A stretch of 64,000 nt of DNA from Oreohelix idahoensis. Taxonomy: Eukaryota; Mollusca; Gastropoda; Stylommatophora; Oreohelicidae. Positions 21,183 through 35,455 of the stretch are shown here, in pieces. The DNA is taken from the NCBI GenBank assembly GCA_024509875.1, contig JAMPIV010005820.1, positions 412,001-476,000 of the forward strand. The letters run 5' to 3'. The position numbers were made by a program, and so were the translations under genes. Numbering within the stretch: the stretch's first letter is position 1; each line of letters begins with the position of its first letter. Under the pieces are notes generated by a model. The model was not told where the DNA came from, made no database searches, and saw nothing but the letters and a program-made list of their open reading frames with translations.

Positions 21183-22876
21183 AATGACATGTTTTTTTAA
21201 TAGGTGTTACAATCTATTTGTGAATATATACAATAAAGAGAACTAAAGGCATTCCACAAAACAATTCATAACGAAAAAGAACTCAGTAATTCCTGTCACA
21301 AAATTAACCATGATACCAATGATACAACGTAGGGATAAAAACTAATGCGTAAGCTGCTAGAATACATGATCGCCCACGCCGCGGGTCATCACCCGCCATG
21401 GAAATTAAATTGTTAGACTTGAAGGCAACACGGAACGGGATGAGAACGGAGATCAAAAGAAAAAAAAAAATCTGACTGAACGCGTGCTTGAAACTAGCGA
21501 GGCTAAAAGGACGCAAATTGGTGGGGCAAGGAGGAAAAAGTCACGTTCCTCAAGTTGACATAAAGTAAAGAAATCGACAGAAGGGACCTTGGATATTATA
21601 CGCCACAGTCATTTCTTGGACGCTTTTGCTATAACTTAGCCCGTTTATTTGAATGCAGTGATGAACGCATTCCAGAAGATTCTAGAAAATATTTGAAAAA
21701 TGACTTTTCTTAATAATAATGTTAGGAATATAAAACCTAGCTGGCCGGATGGCCCATCTTGAGCAGTAAAATAATATGCTTTCATTTATACAGACGGACA
21801 GATAATAAGAAAGATATTGACAAAAGACTGTGTTGTTCATATCAGCGAGTGTCTGCATTGAGATAAAACATGTCACTAATTTTCAAATAATAGTGGCCTT
21901 GAAGACGCCAGCGCTAAAATCTAGTTAGAGTGAAAGAGACGAGGTGGGATGGTGAATTGTGGCTAAAAATAACTTTAAAGGCAAAATTGTGTAGGGGAAA
22001 GCAGGGTTGGTTCAAAAAACAAGTGTGTTTTTTTTGTGAAACGCAAGTAGAGACGGACGGACCAACAGACAATAAGGCATACTTGACTGAGGTATGACTG
22101 AAATGACTTATTGGTAGGATATTTGAATTTGAAAAAAGAAAAGGCAGTGATTGGCCCTAGATGAAGATATTATCGGCGCTCAGACGCGCATTTTGTGCCA
22201 TTCAGTATAAGTTGTCCTGGTAGACACAGTGAATTAGTAAGTGGTGTAATTCCCAGAAGCTATTGAAGTATTTAGAGAGACGCCATCATAAGGCCAGCAG
22301 CTCAGCTGAGTTTTGCTAGCATTTATTTAACTGTGTACTATATTCATATTTCTGGTAAGACTGAAATTATTTCTTTGTACATTTTAATATTTGTTTAAGG
22401 TTCGAGTGATTTGATACTGCAATAGCATAATCTGTTCCTTACAACAAGTAAGGGTTCGCTCTAGACCCCCCGCCCCAGTTCAGGGTCTAGAGACAAATAA
22501 AATACATAAACTCCAGCAAGGATTAGGAAGGACAGATCAAGTGTTGAGATCAGTGAAACATATCACCTATCCTATTCTATGGCAGGAAACTAATGAACAT
22601 ATTTCAGAATCTGTAGTCTGGGAGAACTTATCCTATGTGAAACCAACTTGGTAAAATGTGCTGTATGGTCAGAGAGATCTGACCCGTCTATATGGTGTTG
22701 TTGTTGTGTAGTGTTGTGTCCAGAAATGGTTAGAGGATGGAATTCTGACACATAACTAATACTTTGATTGCAGAGCTGTGAGTTTCAGTTGGCACCAATG
22801 CGGTGTCAAATGAGTTGTTGAATTTTACCAGAGTGGACCCGTGCAGTAACATTTTGTCAGAGCAGCCTATTATAGC
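21183..22876. other. No gene recognised
   Basis: No LINE, SINE or transposase motif was recognised on either strand. Open frames at 21304-21516 and 21682-21876 (minus) are short and featureless. Confidence 0.4.
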
Positions 22877-22990
22877 CCCCAAGCACGGAGAGGTGGGGCC
22901 ACCAACCTTCTGATATTGCCCCAAGCACGGAGAGGTGGGGCCACCAACCTTCTGATATTGCCCCCAAGCACGGAGAGGTGGGGCCACCAG
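22877..22990. repeat. Tandem repeat, 42-43-bp unit, 3 copies
   Basis: CCAAGCACGGAGAGGTGGGG, CCACCAACCTTCTGATATTG repeats with AAGCACGG at 22881, 22923 and 22966. The minus strand is open across it (GQYQKVGGPTSPCL repeats), which follows from the repeat and is not evidence of a gene. Confidence 0.85.
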
Positions 22991-23869
22991 ATCTCAGCAC
23001 CAGAGCTACACCTTCAAGCTACGTGAGCGTCTGGTCTGCTGAGAATTCACCAACTCAACTTATTTGCTAACACACCCATAAAAATTCCATCAAATAACTG
23101 GACAATGTGTAGTCACTATAGACAGGGAGTGATGAGACCACCCCAACAGCACATCCATTAAATGTTCTCCCAAAATAGATTACTACTATAAACAGTAATA
23201 ATATTAACTAGTCTAGTAACATACGCAATAAAATGTTAGTGACATGGATGGTAATGAATAAAATAAGCTTGATTGACGTATTGATTTAACGATTAGGCCT
23301 AACCACGTATATCAACATAAAAGGCTAATAAAATTGTGAATAAAATGCAAAAAAAAACTGTATTTTTCGTGTTTGTCTTTTTTTAATGTATTATGCGCCG
23401 TGGCATCTGACAATGAATAAACAGGTGTAACCCCTTGTCCCACGTGGATCCGGCTGCTAGCTTACTATAAAGTAAATTTTTATAATTGATCGTTTTTCTG
23501 TCCGGTTTCATGAATGAAATAGGTTCCTACTTTATTTTTACAGACTTATACAACTAATAAAACCTATCCACACATTCTTTTCGCTAAGTTATGACTTTAA
23601 AACTAATTTTAATTTCTTAATAAAACTCTCCGCAAAAAGCACCGCATTGACATTTTTATTATTTAGATTTAGGGTTGGGGTACAAAAATACATGCGGTAC
23701 TGTCGGCGACTTCATTGCGATATTACACAGATGTGACTATTTTATGGAATACTGGTTAACTTCACAAGTAAGTTATCTACTTTAAAATAAAACTCACGCA
23801 TCGTTGTTCGTGTGTCCATCATTCTCCTACCAGCTGTGTGTGTTTATGGTCTCCCCACTTTAAAAATAA

Positions 23870-24130
23870 AAATAAAGTTTTGCCTCGTTTTGGCGAGGCG
23901 CGTCCCGTTCAACCTAGTCGGTTATATTAGGGCGCATGTATAAACATAAAAGACCCTTAGGTCTAGGGTATATTCACAATGGTCTCCCCACGTGCCTAGT
24001 TCCCCTTTATATAGAGTTATGCGAACTATGTCGGAATCGAAAACAAGGCTGAACGACGTAGTGCCCCTAGATCTATAAGAGAGTTACACCAACTATGTCA
24101 GAATCGAAAACGAGGCTGAACGACGTAGAC
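23870..24130. repeat. Dispersed hairpin-bearing repeat with internal 39-bp duplication
   Basis: GCCTCGTTTTGGCGAGGC forms a perfect 6-bp stem with a 6-base loop. It is followed by CGTCCCGTTCAACCTAGTC and TTATATTAGGGC. A second copy lies at 56966-57060 with the stem partly lost. Here it is followed by two direct copies of a segment containing ACTATGTCGGAATCGAAAAC and GGCTGAACGACGTAG, about 66 bp apart. The class is unknown. Confidence 0.6.
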
Positions 24131-24361
24131 GCCATTTTCGGCTGGACATTACCAGGACTTGTAACGAGAATAAGCATCGAGTAAGATTTTTTTTTTTTAA
24201 TTAATGAAGAAAAATATCCCGTTCAACTTCTGATGAGTTATAATTAGGATATATATTGTTTTCCATCCCAAATAATACGAACTGCCGATATGAGAAAGTA
24301 GCATCACATTTGTCAAATTATTGTAAATAGGGATAATCACAACTACGCTAATAATAATAAT

Positions 24362-25195
24362 AAATTCTTTAAGCACCAAACACGGCGCATAAGGCAGAAA
24401 CCAGTGCTCTCCAGGTTGTTCGTTGTGACGCCACTCCTCTTAGCTCTTGCACATTATTTAGGCCCAACGTTCTTCCTTCTCTTATTATTGTTCTTCTGAG
24501 TGTTTCTTTTGGTCTTCCTTTTTTCCTCTTACCCTCAGGAACCCAAGTGAGCGCCTGTAGTGGTATTCTGTTGTTTTGCATTCGTAGGACATGACCGATA
24601 TATGACCATCGTCTTTTCCTTATATAGTCGGAGACATATTTCTGCCTAGAGTCTTCTCTTATTTGTCGATTAGTCTTGAATTCTTTCCAACTGATGTTCA
24701 TGAGTTTTCTAAGACATTTGTTCTCGAATGTATTCAGCTTGTTCTCCAATGATTTTGTTATATTTTCCAACTCTCACAGCCGTATGTTAACACTGAGATA
24801 ACATTTGAATTAAACAGACGAAGCTTGGTATGTATATTCAATGATCGTAATTTCCAAATGTTAGATAATCTATTGAAGGCGCTAGCTGCCAAAGCAATTC
24901 TAGTATGGATTTCTCTTGTTGTGTCACCATCCTGAGTCATTTTACTGCCTAAATAATTGAAACTTTCAACTTTCTGTAGTTTTTCCCCGTTCAAAATGAT
25001 ATCAAAGGTCTCGTTAGAAAAGTTCATAGCTTTAGTTTTAGAGGCATTTATTTGGAGACCTATTTTAACCGAGAGATGACACAAATTATTTATTGCTTCT
25101 TGGGATTGTCTTGGTGTTGAACTTAAGAATGCTACATCATCTGCGAAATACAGGTCCCCCAGGAATTTTCCATTTGTCCATTTTATACCCAATTG
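24362..25195 (-). pseudogene. LINE-F reverse transcriptase C-terminal half
   Basis: Two minus-strand frames (24758-25192 and 24369-24770) encode LYFADDVAFLSSTPRQSQEA, FNYLGSKMTQDGDTTREI, VLTYGCESWKI and then RRWSYIGHVLRMQNNRIP and GKRKKGRPKETLRRT. These are the RT active-site motif and the C-terminal region shared by RTE-like LINEs. A frame change lies near 24765. The 3' tail is (TTA)n (TTATTATTATTATTA on the minus strand near 24347-24363). The 5' half is missing. Confidence 0.85.
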
Positions 25196-25299
25196 TACAT
25201 AAACTATTAATAATTATACGCTAATAGGACTACATTAAATAAATAAACAAAAAACAAAAAAAAATCAAGAAGAAACTCTTAACAAGAATAATATTAAAA

Positions 25300-26285
25300 T
25301 TCATTCATTCATAACCCTCCACTCCCAAAGGAGCATAGGCCTTCAACAAACACATGCCAAGTCCTCCTGTCCCGTGCCATCATCTCAAGTTCTTTCCATG
25401 TTCTCCTCATCATTTTCACCTCTGTTTCCAATTCTCTTCTCCATGTACTTCTTGGTCTTCCTCTGCCTCTCTTGCCCTGGGGGTTCCAGAACAAGGACTG
25501 CCTTGTAATGCTATCAACAGGTTTCCTCAGTGTGTGTCCTATCCATCGCCATCGTCTTCTTCTCATTTCTTGTTCCACTGGCACTTGTCTAGTTCTTGTC
25601 ATCAGTTCCACGTTGGTAACCTTGTCATACCATTTTAATCCCTCTATTCTACGCAAGCACCCATTTATGAAAGTCTGTAGCTTTTTGGTTGTTGTCTTTG
25701 TTGTTCTCCATGTCTCCGAGCCATACAATAGGACTGACTTCACATTTGAGTTGAAGATTCTTATTTTCGTGTTGGATCCGATTTCTCTTGATCTCCATAT
25801 ATGCAATGAAAGCTCCTCTTGCTTTTTGTATTCTTATTTTGATATCACTGTCTGTCCCTCCAACTTTGTCTATATTACTGCCAAGATATGTGTATGATTC
25901 TACATCTTGTATTGGTGTTTCTTCAAGTTCAACCCTGTTATCATTACCTGCATTTATTCTCATTATTTTTGTCTTTTCCCTGTGTATTTTCAGACCCAAT
26001 TGCTGTGACCTCTCATCGAGTGTTTTCAATTTGTCCTGCATCTGATTACGGTTATGGGACAGAAGAGCCAAGTCATCAGCAAAATCCAGATCATCCAACT
26101 GCTTAGTCAGAGTCCACTGGATTCCATTTCTGTTGTGTGTTGTCGATGATCTCATAACCCAATCTATTGCCAGCAAGAAAAGAAATGGAGACAAGAGGCA
26201 TCCCTGTCACACTCCTGTTCTTATCCCAAACGGTTCTGTAAGCTGTCCTTCGTGAAGAACTCTGCATGTCATGTCTTCATATTAA
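25300..26285 (-). pseudogene. LINE-B reverse transcriptase C-terminal half
   Basis: The minus-strand frame from 26194 shows SPFLFLLAIDWVMRSSTTHN, LDFADDLALLSHNRNQMQ, GLKIHREKTKIM and YTYLGSNIDKVGGTD. After a frameshift near 25790 it continues with SVLLYGSETWRT, RRWRWIGHTLRK and GKRGRGRPRSTWRRELETEV. Upstream of 26194 the sequence is still homologous (CACTCCTGTTCTTATCCC encodes the RTGV motif). The tail is GAATGAATGAAT, (ATGA)n-like, near 25298-25312. It is the longest LINE-B copy, 5'-truncated at about 26285. Confidence 0.88.
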
Positions 26286-26514
26286 AATGGAGGGGTGTAA
26301 AGGCCTGGTGTTTCCAGTTATATAACTGACTTTAACAGATATTTAATTGACTTTCATCTGTTAAAAGTCATATGCATTGTAAGAACAGCATCAGACCTTC
26401 ACATTCCCAGCCACTAATATAACATTTGTTCGTGTTAAATATTGTTCAACTATATTTTGTAGTTCCCTAGGTCTGTCTATTCTGAACACCTCTTCTGTAT
26501 TTATAAGATTTTAT

Positions 26515-28566
<2,052 letters not shown>

Positions 28567-28839
28567 CTCTTAGAGGCCGGAACGACGCTACCAATGTACA
28601 TCCACAAAACCCATAGAAGCCAAAACGACGATCCCAACGTCGTTTTTGTGTTCCGTGAAATGTGTTCCGTATTTTAGTAATTTGATATTTTAACATAACG
28701 GAAGTTACTATTTTTTTATTCAGAAGAGCGCTATCTTTGAGTTGTGATTCGGAAACACGCTTGTTCTAGCTAATTTCACTGTGAAAAAACGGTAAATCTG
28801 TCAGCTTTTGATCGGCGATTATTGTTTTTTATACAGACA

Positions 28840-31709
28840 ATGTTTAGCGAACCAACCACATCATGTTTATCAAAACGAAGGTCTTTTTTATCTGTAGAAA
28901 AAGCTAGGGAACTGTGTATCTTTGACGAGTTTAGCGATAATGATGATTTCTAAAGTCATAATGATGATTTCGAATTTGAACTTAACGAAGAAGCTAGTTC
29001 TAATGAGGAGGGGGCGTGGTCACAGCCAGGCCCTAGTGCTACAAAACGACAAAAAGTTTTGACCAAATCATCGACAAAAAGGGGGAAAAGCATTAGTACC
29101 AAGGAGCAACAAGGGGCAATTAGTAATGAATGGATTTCAGTACCAAACATCAGTATTACAGAGACCCAAAATGCATTCAGATTTCTTCCCAAATATGGTC
29201 GCAAACCAGGAGTATACGATGACTTAGGTCTTAGTGAGGCATCAACTCCTTTTGACTGCTATAGGACATTGTTTACTGATGACATTGCAAATTCAATAGT
29301 ACATTCTGTAAATGAGTATGCAAAACTTAAAGTTCTTAAAAATAATCCATCCCTAAAAAGATCTAGATTTTCCAGCTGGACAGCACTATCAAACTATGAG
29401 TTGTTAAAATTTATGGCTACAATAAATGCTATGGGCATTGATCCCAGACCTTCTATTAGAGACTATTATTCATCAGAAACTGATTGCCTTTATGCTCCAT
29501 TTTATCACAAAAACTTTGAAAGAGATAGATTTTTGTCTATCTATCAAACAATGTTGCATGTGGGACAGCCTGATGCTGAGGGAAAAAGTAAAGTGGAGCC
29601 ATTCATCAACTCTTTGATTGAAAATTTCAATGCCTTTACGCCCTTTGAAAATGTTTCGGTTGATGAAATGATTGTAGGATTTAAATCATCATCATCATCA
29701 GTTGCCATCTCCACAACGAAGGTTGGCTGTAATGGATCTCCAACGTCTTCTGTCTCTTGTCTTGATGGTGCACTCTGATAGACTCTTTCCTGTCCATCTC
29801 TTGATGTTGTCTTCCCACTTATAGCGCTGTCTTCCCCTTGCATGTTTGCCTTCAACTCTCCCTTCTGTTATGGTCTTCTGCAAGGTGTTATGCCTTTTTA
29901 TGTGGCCAAAGTATTTTAGCTGTCGAACTTTGACCTCCCTCATTAGTTCTCTTTTCATACCTAGATTTTCTAGGACCTCCTTATTTGTTTTCATCTCTTT
30001 CCATGAGATACGCCCCATTCTTCTATATATCCACATTTCAAGAGCCTCAATTCTTTCTTCCAACTGCTTATTCATCGTCCATGTTTCTGCACCATACAGA
30101 AATGCAGAATATATATAACACTTTATGATTCTGAGTTTTAATTTGTGAGATAACTGTTTGGATGTCAGTATATGTTTCATGTTGTTGAATGTAGCTTTGG
30201 CCATTCCTATTCTCTTCTTGATTTCTGTTTCACATCTGCCATCTTCTGTTATTATATGACCGAGATATACGTAGCTCTTGACTTGTTCCAGGATTTCCCC
30301 ATTTACGCTTATCTTTAATGTGGGTTTATCGTCTGTTTTGCTAATTATCATAGTTTTTGTTTTCTCAATATTAATGTCGAGTCCATATTCATGACTTATA
30401 CTGTTCACTTGCTTCACTAGTTCCTGTAACTCCTGTTCGCTTTCAGCTAACAACACGGTATCATCTGCATATCTAAGGTTGTTTATTGACCTTCCACTGA
30501 TGTTCAGTCCTGGTATTTCCTGTATCTGTTTGAAAATTTTTTTCGGTGTATAAATTAAATAGGCAGGGGGACAGCACACAACCTTGTCTGACACCTCTTT
30601 TTATGTCTATGTATGGTGAATAATTCCTTCCAGTTCTTACTGTGGCAGTTTGCTCCCAATAAAGGTTACTGAGTATTCTTATATCTTTTCCATCAATACC
30701 TATGTCTTCGAGGCATTCAATTATTTTCTCAAAAGGGAGATGGAAATACAAGCAATTTAATGCAACTAAGCCTAGTAAGTATCATATAAAGAGTTTTGGT
30801 CTTGTTGACAGTACCAAAGGTATGTTTTATCCCTGCTTACGTATTATGGAGCGAATACCTCATATGATCCAAGAACAGACACCAATAGTGGGATGGCAAT
30901 AAAAGTCTTTGGAACTCTATTACAGCAAATTGGAACTGGTTATCATATATTTGCAGACAGGTTCTACACCACCAGAGCACTCATTGACTATTTGCTTCAG
31001 CAAAAGCAATACTATACTGGCACCCTCCAGTCAAACCGAATTGGCTTTCCATTAGAAATAAAAGCACTTTCCATACCACACATGGAACGGAAATGCTGGC
31101 AAACTAAAGATTCATCTTTGCTTTGTATTGGATGGAGGGATAAGAAAGCAAAAAAGCCAGTAATCATTGTTTCCACCAAAACAAATACAGGAATGACTAC
31201 CACGACAAAACCAAAGCCAATAACAGTCCATGACTATAATCAGAGCATGAATGGATGCGACCGTGCTGATCAAATGCTTGGGTATTATGGCATTCACAAA
31301 CGACGCAGCAACAAGTGGTGGAAAAAAAATATTCTACTGGATAATGGAAATTACTTGTACCAATGCTTTCATCCTCTATAGGCTCACAGGCAGTAGAAAA
31401 ATGACATTAAAACAGTTCAAAATATCTCTGATTGATGCTTTGCTTCAGTGGGCCGCAGATCTAATGCCCGAGCCACAGAGGAGTATCAAGGCAACCCCGG
31501 GAAGACCAAGGACTGCCAACCCAATTCAGAGGCTTGAAGGAGCTAAGCATATGATAGCTTACACAGAAAAAGACAGAAGATGTAGAGTCTGCAGCAAACC
31601 AGATTCTCCAAAAAGAACAAATTTTATTTGCGAGGGTTGCGATGATTATCCTCACCTCCACCCAAAACACTGCTTCAAGATATGGCATACGCAAGCCACC
31701 ATTGACTAA
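28840..31709 (+). pseudogene. piggyBac transposase, split by a LINE-D insertion
   Basis: The frame starts at ATG 28840 with an acidic N-terminus (a TAA at about 28950), then FRFLPKYGRKPGVYDDLG and the DDE-like core. Visible catalytic regions are ENVSVDEMIVGFK (first Asp), cut immediately after by the LINE-D insertion at 29686-30738, then on the far side RWKYKQFNATKPSKYHIKS. FADRFYTTRALIDYLL (second Asp) and YNQSMNGCDRADQMLGYYG (third Asp) follow. The end has a Cys-rich finger (CRVCSKPD, FICEGCDDYPHLHPKHCF), typical of the family's C-terminal zinc finger. Frameshifts lie near 30898 and 31380. All three catalytic Asp are present, but the gene cannot be expressed intact. Confidence 0.92.
29686..30738 (-). 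pseudogene. LINE-D reverse transcriptase inserted in the piggyBac transposase
   Basis: The minus strand carries GIDGKDIRILSNLYWEQTAT, RGVRQGCVLSPCLFNLY, NNLRYADDTVLLAESEQELQ, YVYLGHIITEDG, LYGAETWTM, LKYFGHIKRHN and ARGRQRYKWEDNIKRWTG. The piece is 5'-truncated, with one frame change near 30540. The 3' tail is (ATG)n next to GTAGGATTTAAA, the interrupted piggyBac codons. The long frame 29698-30594 is the least decayed LINE frame in the window, which suggests a young insertion. The target duplication is at most about 3 bp (AAA). Confidence 0.9.
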
Positions 31710-31799
31710 AATGTAAATATCCTTTCAGATAAAATTGTGTACATATTGTTTATGCATAATAATGTAAGTACAATACAATATATGATTTACTTTGAATAT

Positions 31800-34700
31800 G
31801 ACCTTTTTGTTTCTAAATTTTAATAATGATAGTACGGTCCGCTGGAGAGTCTCTTAAAATTAACAAAACATCACAGAAAGCTGAAACTTGTAATTAATAT
31901 TCATATATGGATTAGTGTTATTTAAAAAAACCATGGAGCACTTTGGATAATATTTCAGTCTTTATGCATCTGTTGGTGGGTACATTTTTCATTCACTAAA
32001 ATGAATTTAAAAAAAAATTGTTTACATTATTACTGATAATTGAATATAATATGAAGAATAGCACTTAAAAGCCCCAATATTATAACTCTAAATATATTTA
32101 TCTTTACTGTGAAACATAATTTGTGTGTCTTTTGTTGTGTAATATCAACACAATATATGATTTAATTTAAAAGTTCACGCGGCCTTGAATATCTTCTTTT
32201 TTATTTTAATGATGATGGTACGGTCCGCTGGATGGTCTCTAAAACATTAACAAAATATCACAGAAAGCTGAAACTTGTAATTAATATTCATATATGGATT
32301 AGTGTTATTTAAAAAAAACTATGGAGCACTTTGGATAATATTTCAGTCTTTAGCATCTGTTGGTGGGTACATTTTTCATTCACTAAAATGAATTTAAAAA
32401 AAAATTGTTTACATTATTACTGATAATTGAATATAATATGAAGAATAGCACTTAAAAGCCCCAATATTATAATTCTAAATATATTTATCTTTACTGTGAA
32501 ACATAATTTGTGTGTCTTTTGTTGTGTAATATCAACACAATATATGATTTAATTTAAAAGTTCACACGGCCTTGAATATCTTCTTTTTTATTTTAATGAT
32601 GATGGTACGGTCTGCTGGATGGTCTGTAAAAATTTAACAAAATATCACAGAAAGCTGACAGTTGTAAATAATATTCATATATGGATTAGTGTTATTCTAA
32701 AATATGCTGGAGCACTCTGGATAATGTTTCAGTTTTTATGCATGGGTTGGTGAGTACATTTTTCATTCACTAAAATGAGTTTTTATTAAAAAGTAGTCTA
32801 TAAAATATGTAGAATATCACTAACATCCTTCATATTCTAATTCTACACTCATTTATCTTTACTGTGATGTATAATATGTGTGTCTTTGTTGTATAAAAAC
32901 AATACAATATATGATTTAATTTAAAAGCTTCACGCGGCCTATAATGTCCTATTTCTTTCCAAATGTCTATAATGTTTTTATGGTTCGCTGGATGGTCTGT
33001 AAAACATTAACAAAATATCACAGAAAGCTGACACTTATAAGTAATATTCATGTATGGATTAGTGATATTTTAAAAGACCCTAGAGCACTCTGGATAATAT
33101 TTCAGTCTATTGCATGGGTTGGTAAATACATTTTTGATAGACTAAAATTATTTTTTTCTTGAAAGTTTACTATATTATTACTCATAACTGATTACTATAA
33201 GTAGAATATCACTAAAAGTCCTTCATATACTAACTCTACATTCATTTATCTTTACTGTGATGTATAATATGTGTGTCTTTGTTGTATAATAACAATACAA
33301 TGTATGATTTAATTTAACAGCTTCACGCGGCCTCTAATGTCCTTTTTCTTTCCAAATGTCTATAATGTTTACATGGTTCGCTGGATGGTCTGTAAAACAT
33401 TAACTAAATATCACAGGGAGCTGACACTTGTAAATAATATTCATATATGGATTAGTGATATTTTAAAAGACCCTAGAGCACTCTGGATAATATTTCAGTC
33501 TATTGCATGGGTTGGTAAATACATTTTTAATAGACTAAAATTATTTTTTTCTTGAAAGTGGTCTATATTATTACTCATCACTGATTACTATATGTGGAAT
33601 TTCACTAAAAGTCCTTCATATTCTAACTCTACATTCATTTATCTTTACTGTGATGTATAATATGTGTGTCTTTGTTGTATAATAACAATACAATGTATGA
33701 TTTAATTTAAAAGCTTCACGCGGCCTCTAATGTCCTTTTTCTTTCCAAATGTCTATAATGTTTATATGGTTCACTGGATGGTCTGTAAAACATTAACAAA
33801 ATATCACAGGAAGCTGACACTTGTAAATAATATTCATATATGGATTAGTGATATTTTAAAAGATGCTGGAGCTCTCTGGATAATATTTCAGTGTTTATGC
33901 ATGGGTTGGTGAGTACATTTTTCATTCACTAAAATGAGTCTTTTCTTGAAAGTGGTCTATATTATGACTCATAACTGAATACTTATGTAGAATATCACTA
34001 AAAGTCCTTCATATTCTAACTCTACATTCATTTATCTTTACTGTGATGTATAATATGTGTGTCTTTGTTGTATAATAACAATACAATGTATGATTTAATT
34101 TAAAAGCTTCACGCGGCCTCTAATGTCCTTTTTCTTTCCAAATGTCTATAATGTTTATATGGTTCACTGGATGGTCTGTAAAACATTAACAAAATATCAC
34201 AGGAAGCTGACACTTGTAAATAATATTCATATATGGATTAGTGATATTTTAAAAGATGCTGGAGCTCTCTGGATAATATTTCAGTGTTTATGCATGGGTT
34301 GGTGAGTACATTTTTCATTCACTAAAATGAGTCTTTTCTTGAAAGTGGTCTATATTATGACTCATAACTGAATACTTATGTAGAATATCACTAAAAGTCC
34401 TTCATATTCTAACTCTACATTCATTTATCTTTACTGTGATGTATAATATGTGTGTCTTTGTTGTATAATAACAATACAATGTATGATTTAATTTAAAAGC
34501 TTCACGCGGCCTCTGTCCTTTTTCTTTCCAAATGTCTATAATGTTTATATGGTTCACTGGATGGTCTGTAAAACATTAACAAAATATCACAGGAAGCTGA
34601 CACTTGTAAATAATATTCATATATGGATTAGTGATATTTTAAAAGATGCTGGAGCTCTCTGGATAATATTTCAGTGTTTATGCATGGCTTGTTGAGTACA

Positions 34701-34880
34701 TTTTTCATTCACTAAAATGAGTCTTTTCTTGAAAGTGGTCTATATTATGACTCATAACTGAATACTATATGTAGAATATCACTAAAAATCTTTCATATTC
34801 TAATTCTACATTCATTTATCTTTACTGTGATGTATAATATGTGTGTCTTTGTTGTGTAATAACTCAGTAACTTTGGAATT
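31800..34880. repeat. Tandem array, 380-393-bp unit, about 8 copies
   Basis: Each unit contains CTGGATGGTCTGTAAAACAT, TAACAAAATATCACAG, ATTCATATATGGATTAGTG and TTTATCTTTACTGTGA. The unit core recurs near 31850, 32235, 32620, 32990, 33383, 33776, 34169 and 34560, with exact 393-bp spacing for the right-hand units. The right-hand copies are most alike, as in a recently homogenised array. Because 393 is divisible by 3, each right-hand unit keeps a 60-72-codon frame beginning MSFFFPNVYNVYMV; this is a periodicity effect. The array lies wholly between the transposase and the right end of the piggyBac element. Confidence 0.93.
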
Positions 34881-34955
34881 TATAAAGGTACTGCTTTAAG
34901 GTACAAAAATAATTCTGGCAAAACTGATGAAAAAATTCCGGCCTGCAAGAGTTAA

Positions 34956-35455
34956 TCGTCGTCATAACGTCAGGCTATTTACACGTGATTCCATGGGTTG
35001 GCAATCCGGTAGCGAATAGTCAGGGTTAAGCGATCAGTAAGATTATGGATACTTCTCAATCAAAACATGCTCTCTAAAATTCATATCTGATCTGAAGAAA
35101 AGTCCTCTTCATAACAAATGAGACGTAAATTGTATCTGTATCCAATAGGCAGACCCTAGTGCCATTAATATACAAATTCCTTTACAATACTACTACTATC
35201 ACGGGAGCCTCACAAATCGCATCCGTCTAGGACCGAGATCAACACAGAAAGGGTACAATTACAATGTCGTGACGTTCTAGCTTATCAATGCGACACGTCA
35301 TCCTAAATCTATGCAACTTATACTCTTCGCGTTCAGTATCATGAAGCGCGAAAACATAACATACATTAATAGCACTTCAAAACCCAAAAATGTGCAACTT
35401 TAAACAGAGCTCACTACCATAGTGGCTAACATCATAAATCCTCTCGTAACATTCC
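34956..35455 (+). repeat. Long inverted repeat, left arm, inner part (500 bp)
   Basis: Resumes after the piggyBac TTAA with TCGTCGTCATAACGTCAGGC and ends CCTCTCGTAACATTCC. It is the reverse complement of 41004-41503, with few substitutions. Confidence 0.93.

Larger units (their letters stand above)
28567..34951 (+). mobile_element. piggyBac-family transposon (6385 bp) inside the inverted arm
   Basis: Ends are CTCTTAGAGGCCGGAA at 28567 and, inverted at 34951, CTCTTGCAGGCCGGAA. TTAA flanks both (28563-28566 and 34952-34955). The undisrupted right arm of the surrounding inverted repeat carries the empty site as a single CTTTAATAG (reading inverted near 41505), which proves the TTAA duplication. 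It contains a transposase, a LINE-D insertion in that gene and a 393-bp tandem array in its 3' part. Confidence 0.95.

Noticed and set aside
32944..34305. Four repeated 60-72-codon frames (MSFFFPNVYNV)
   Set aside because: Periodic copies within the 393-bp array. No start context, introns or family motif, so not annotated as genes.
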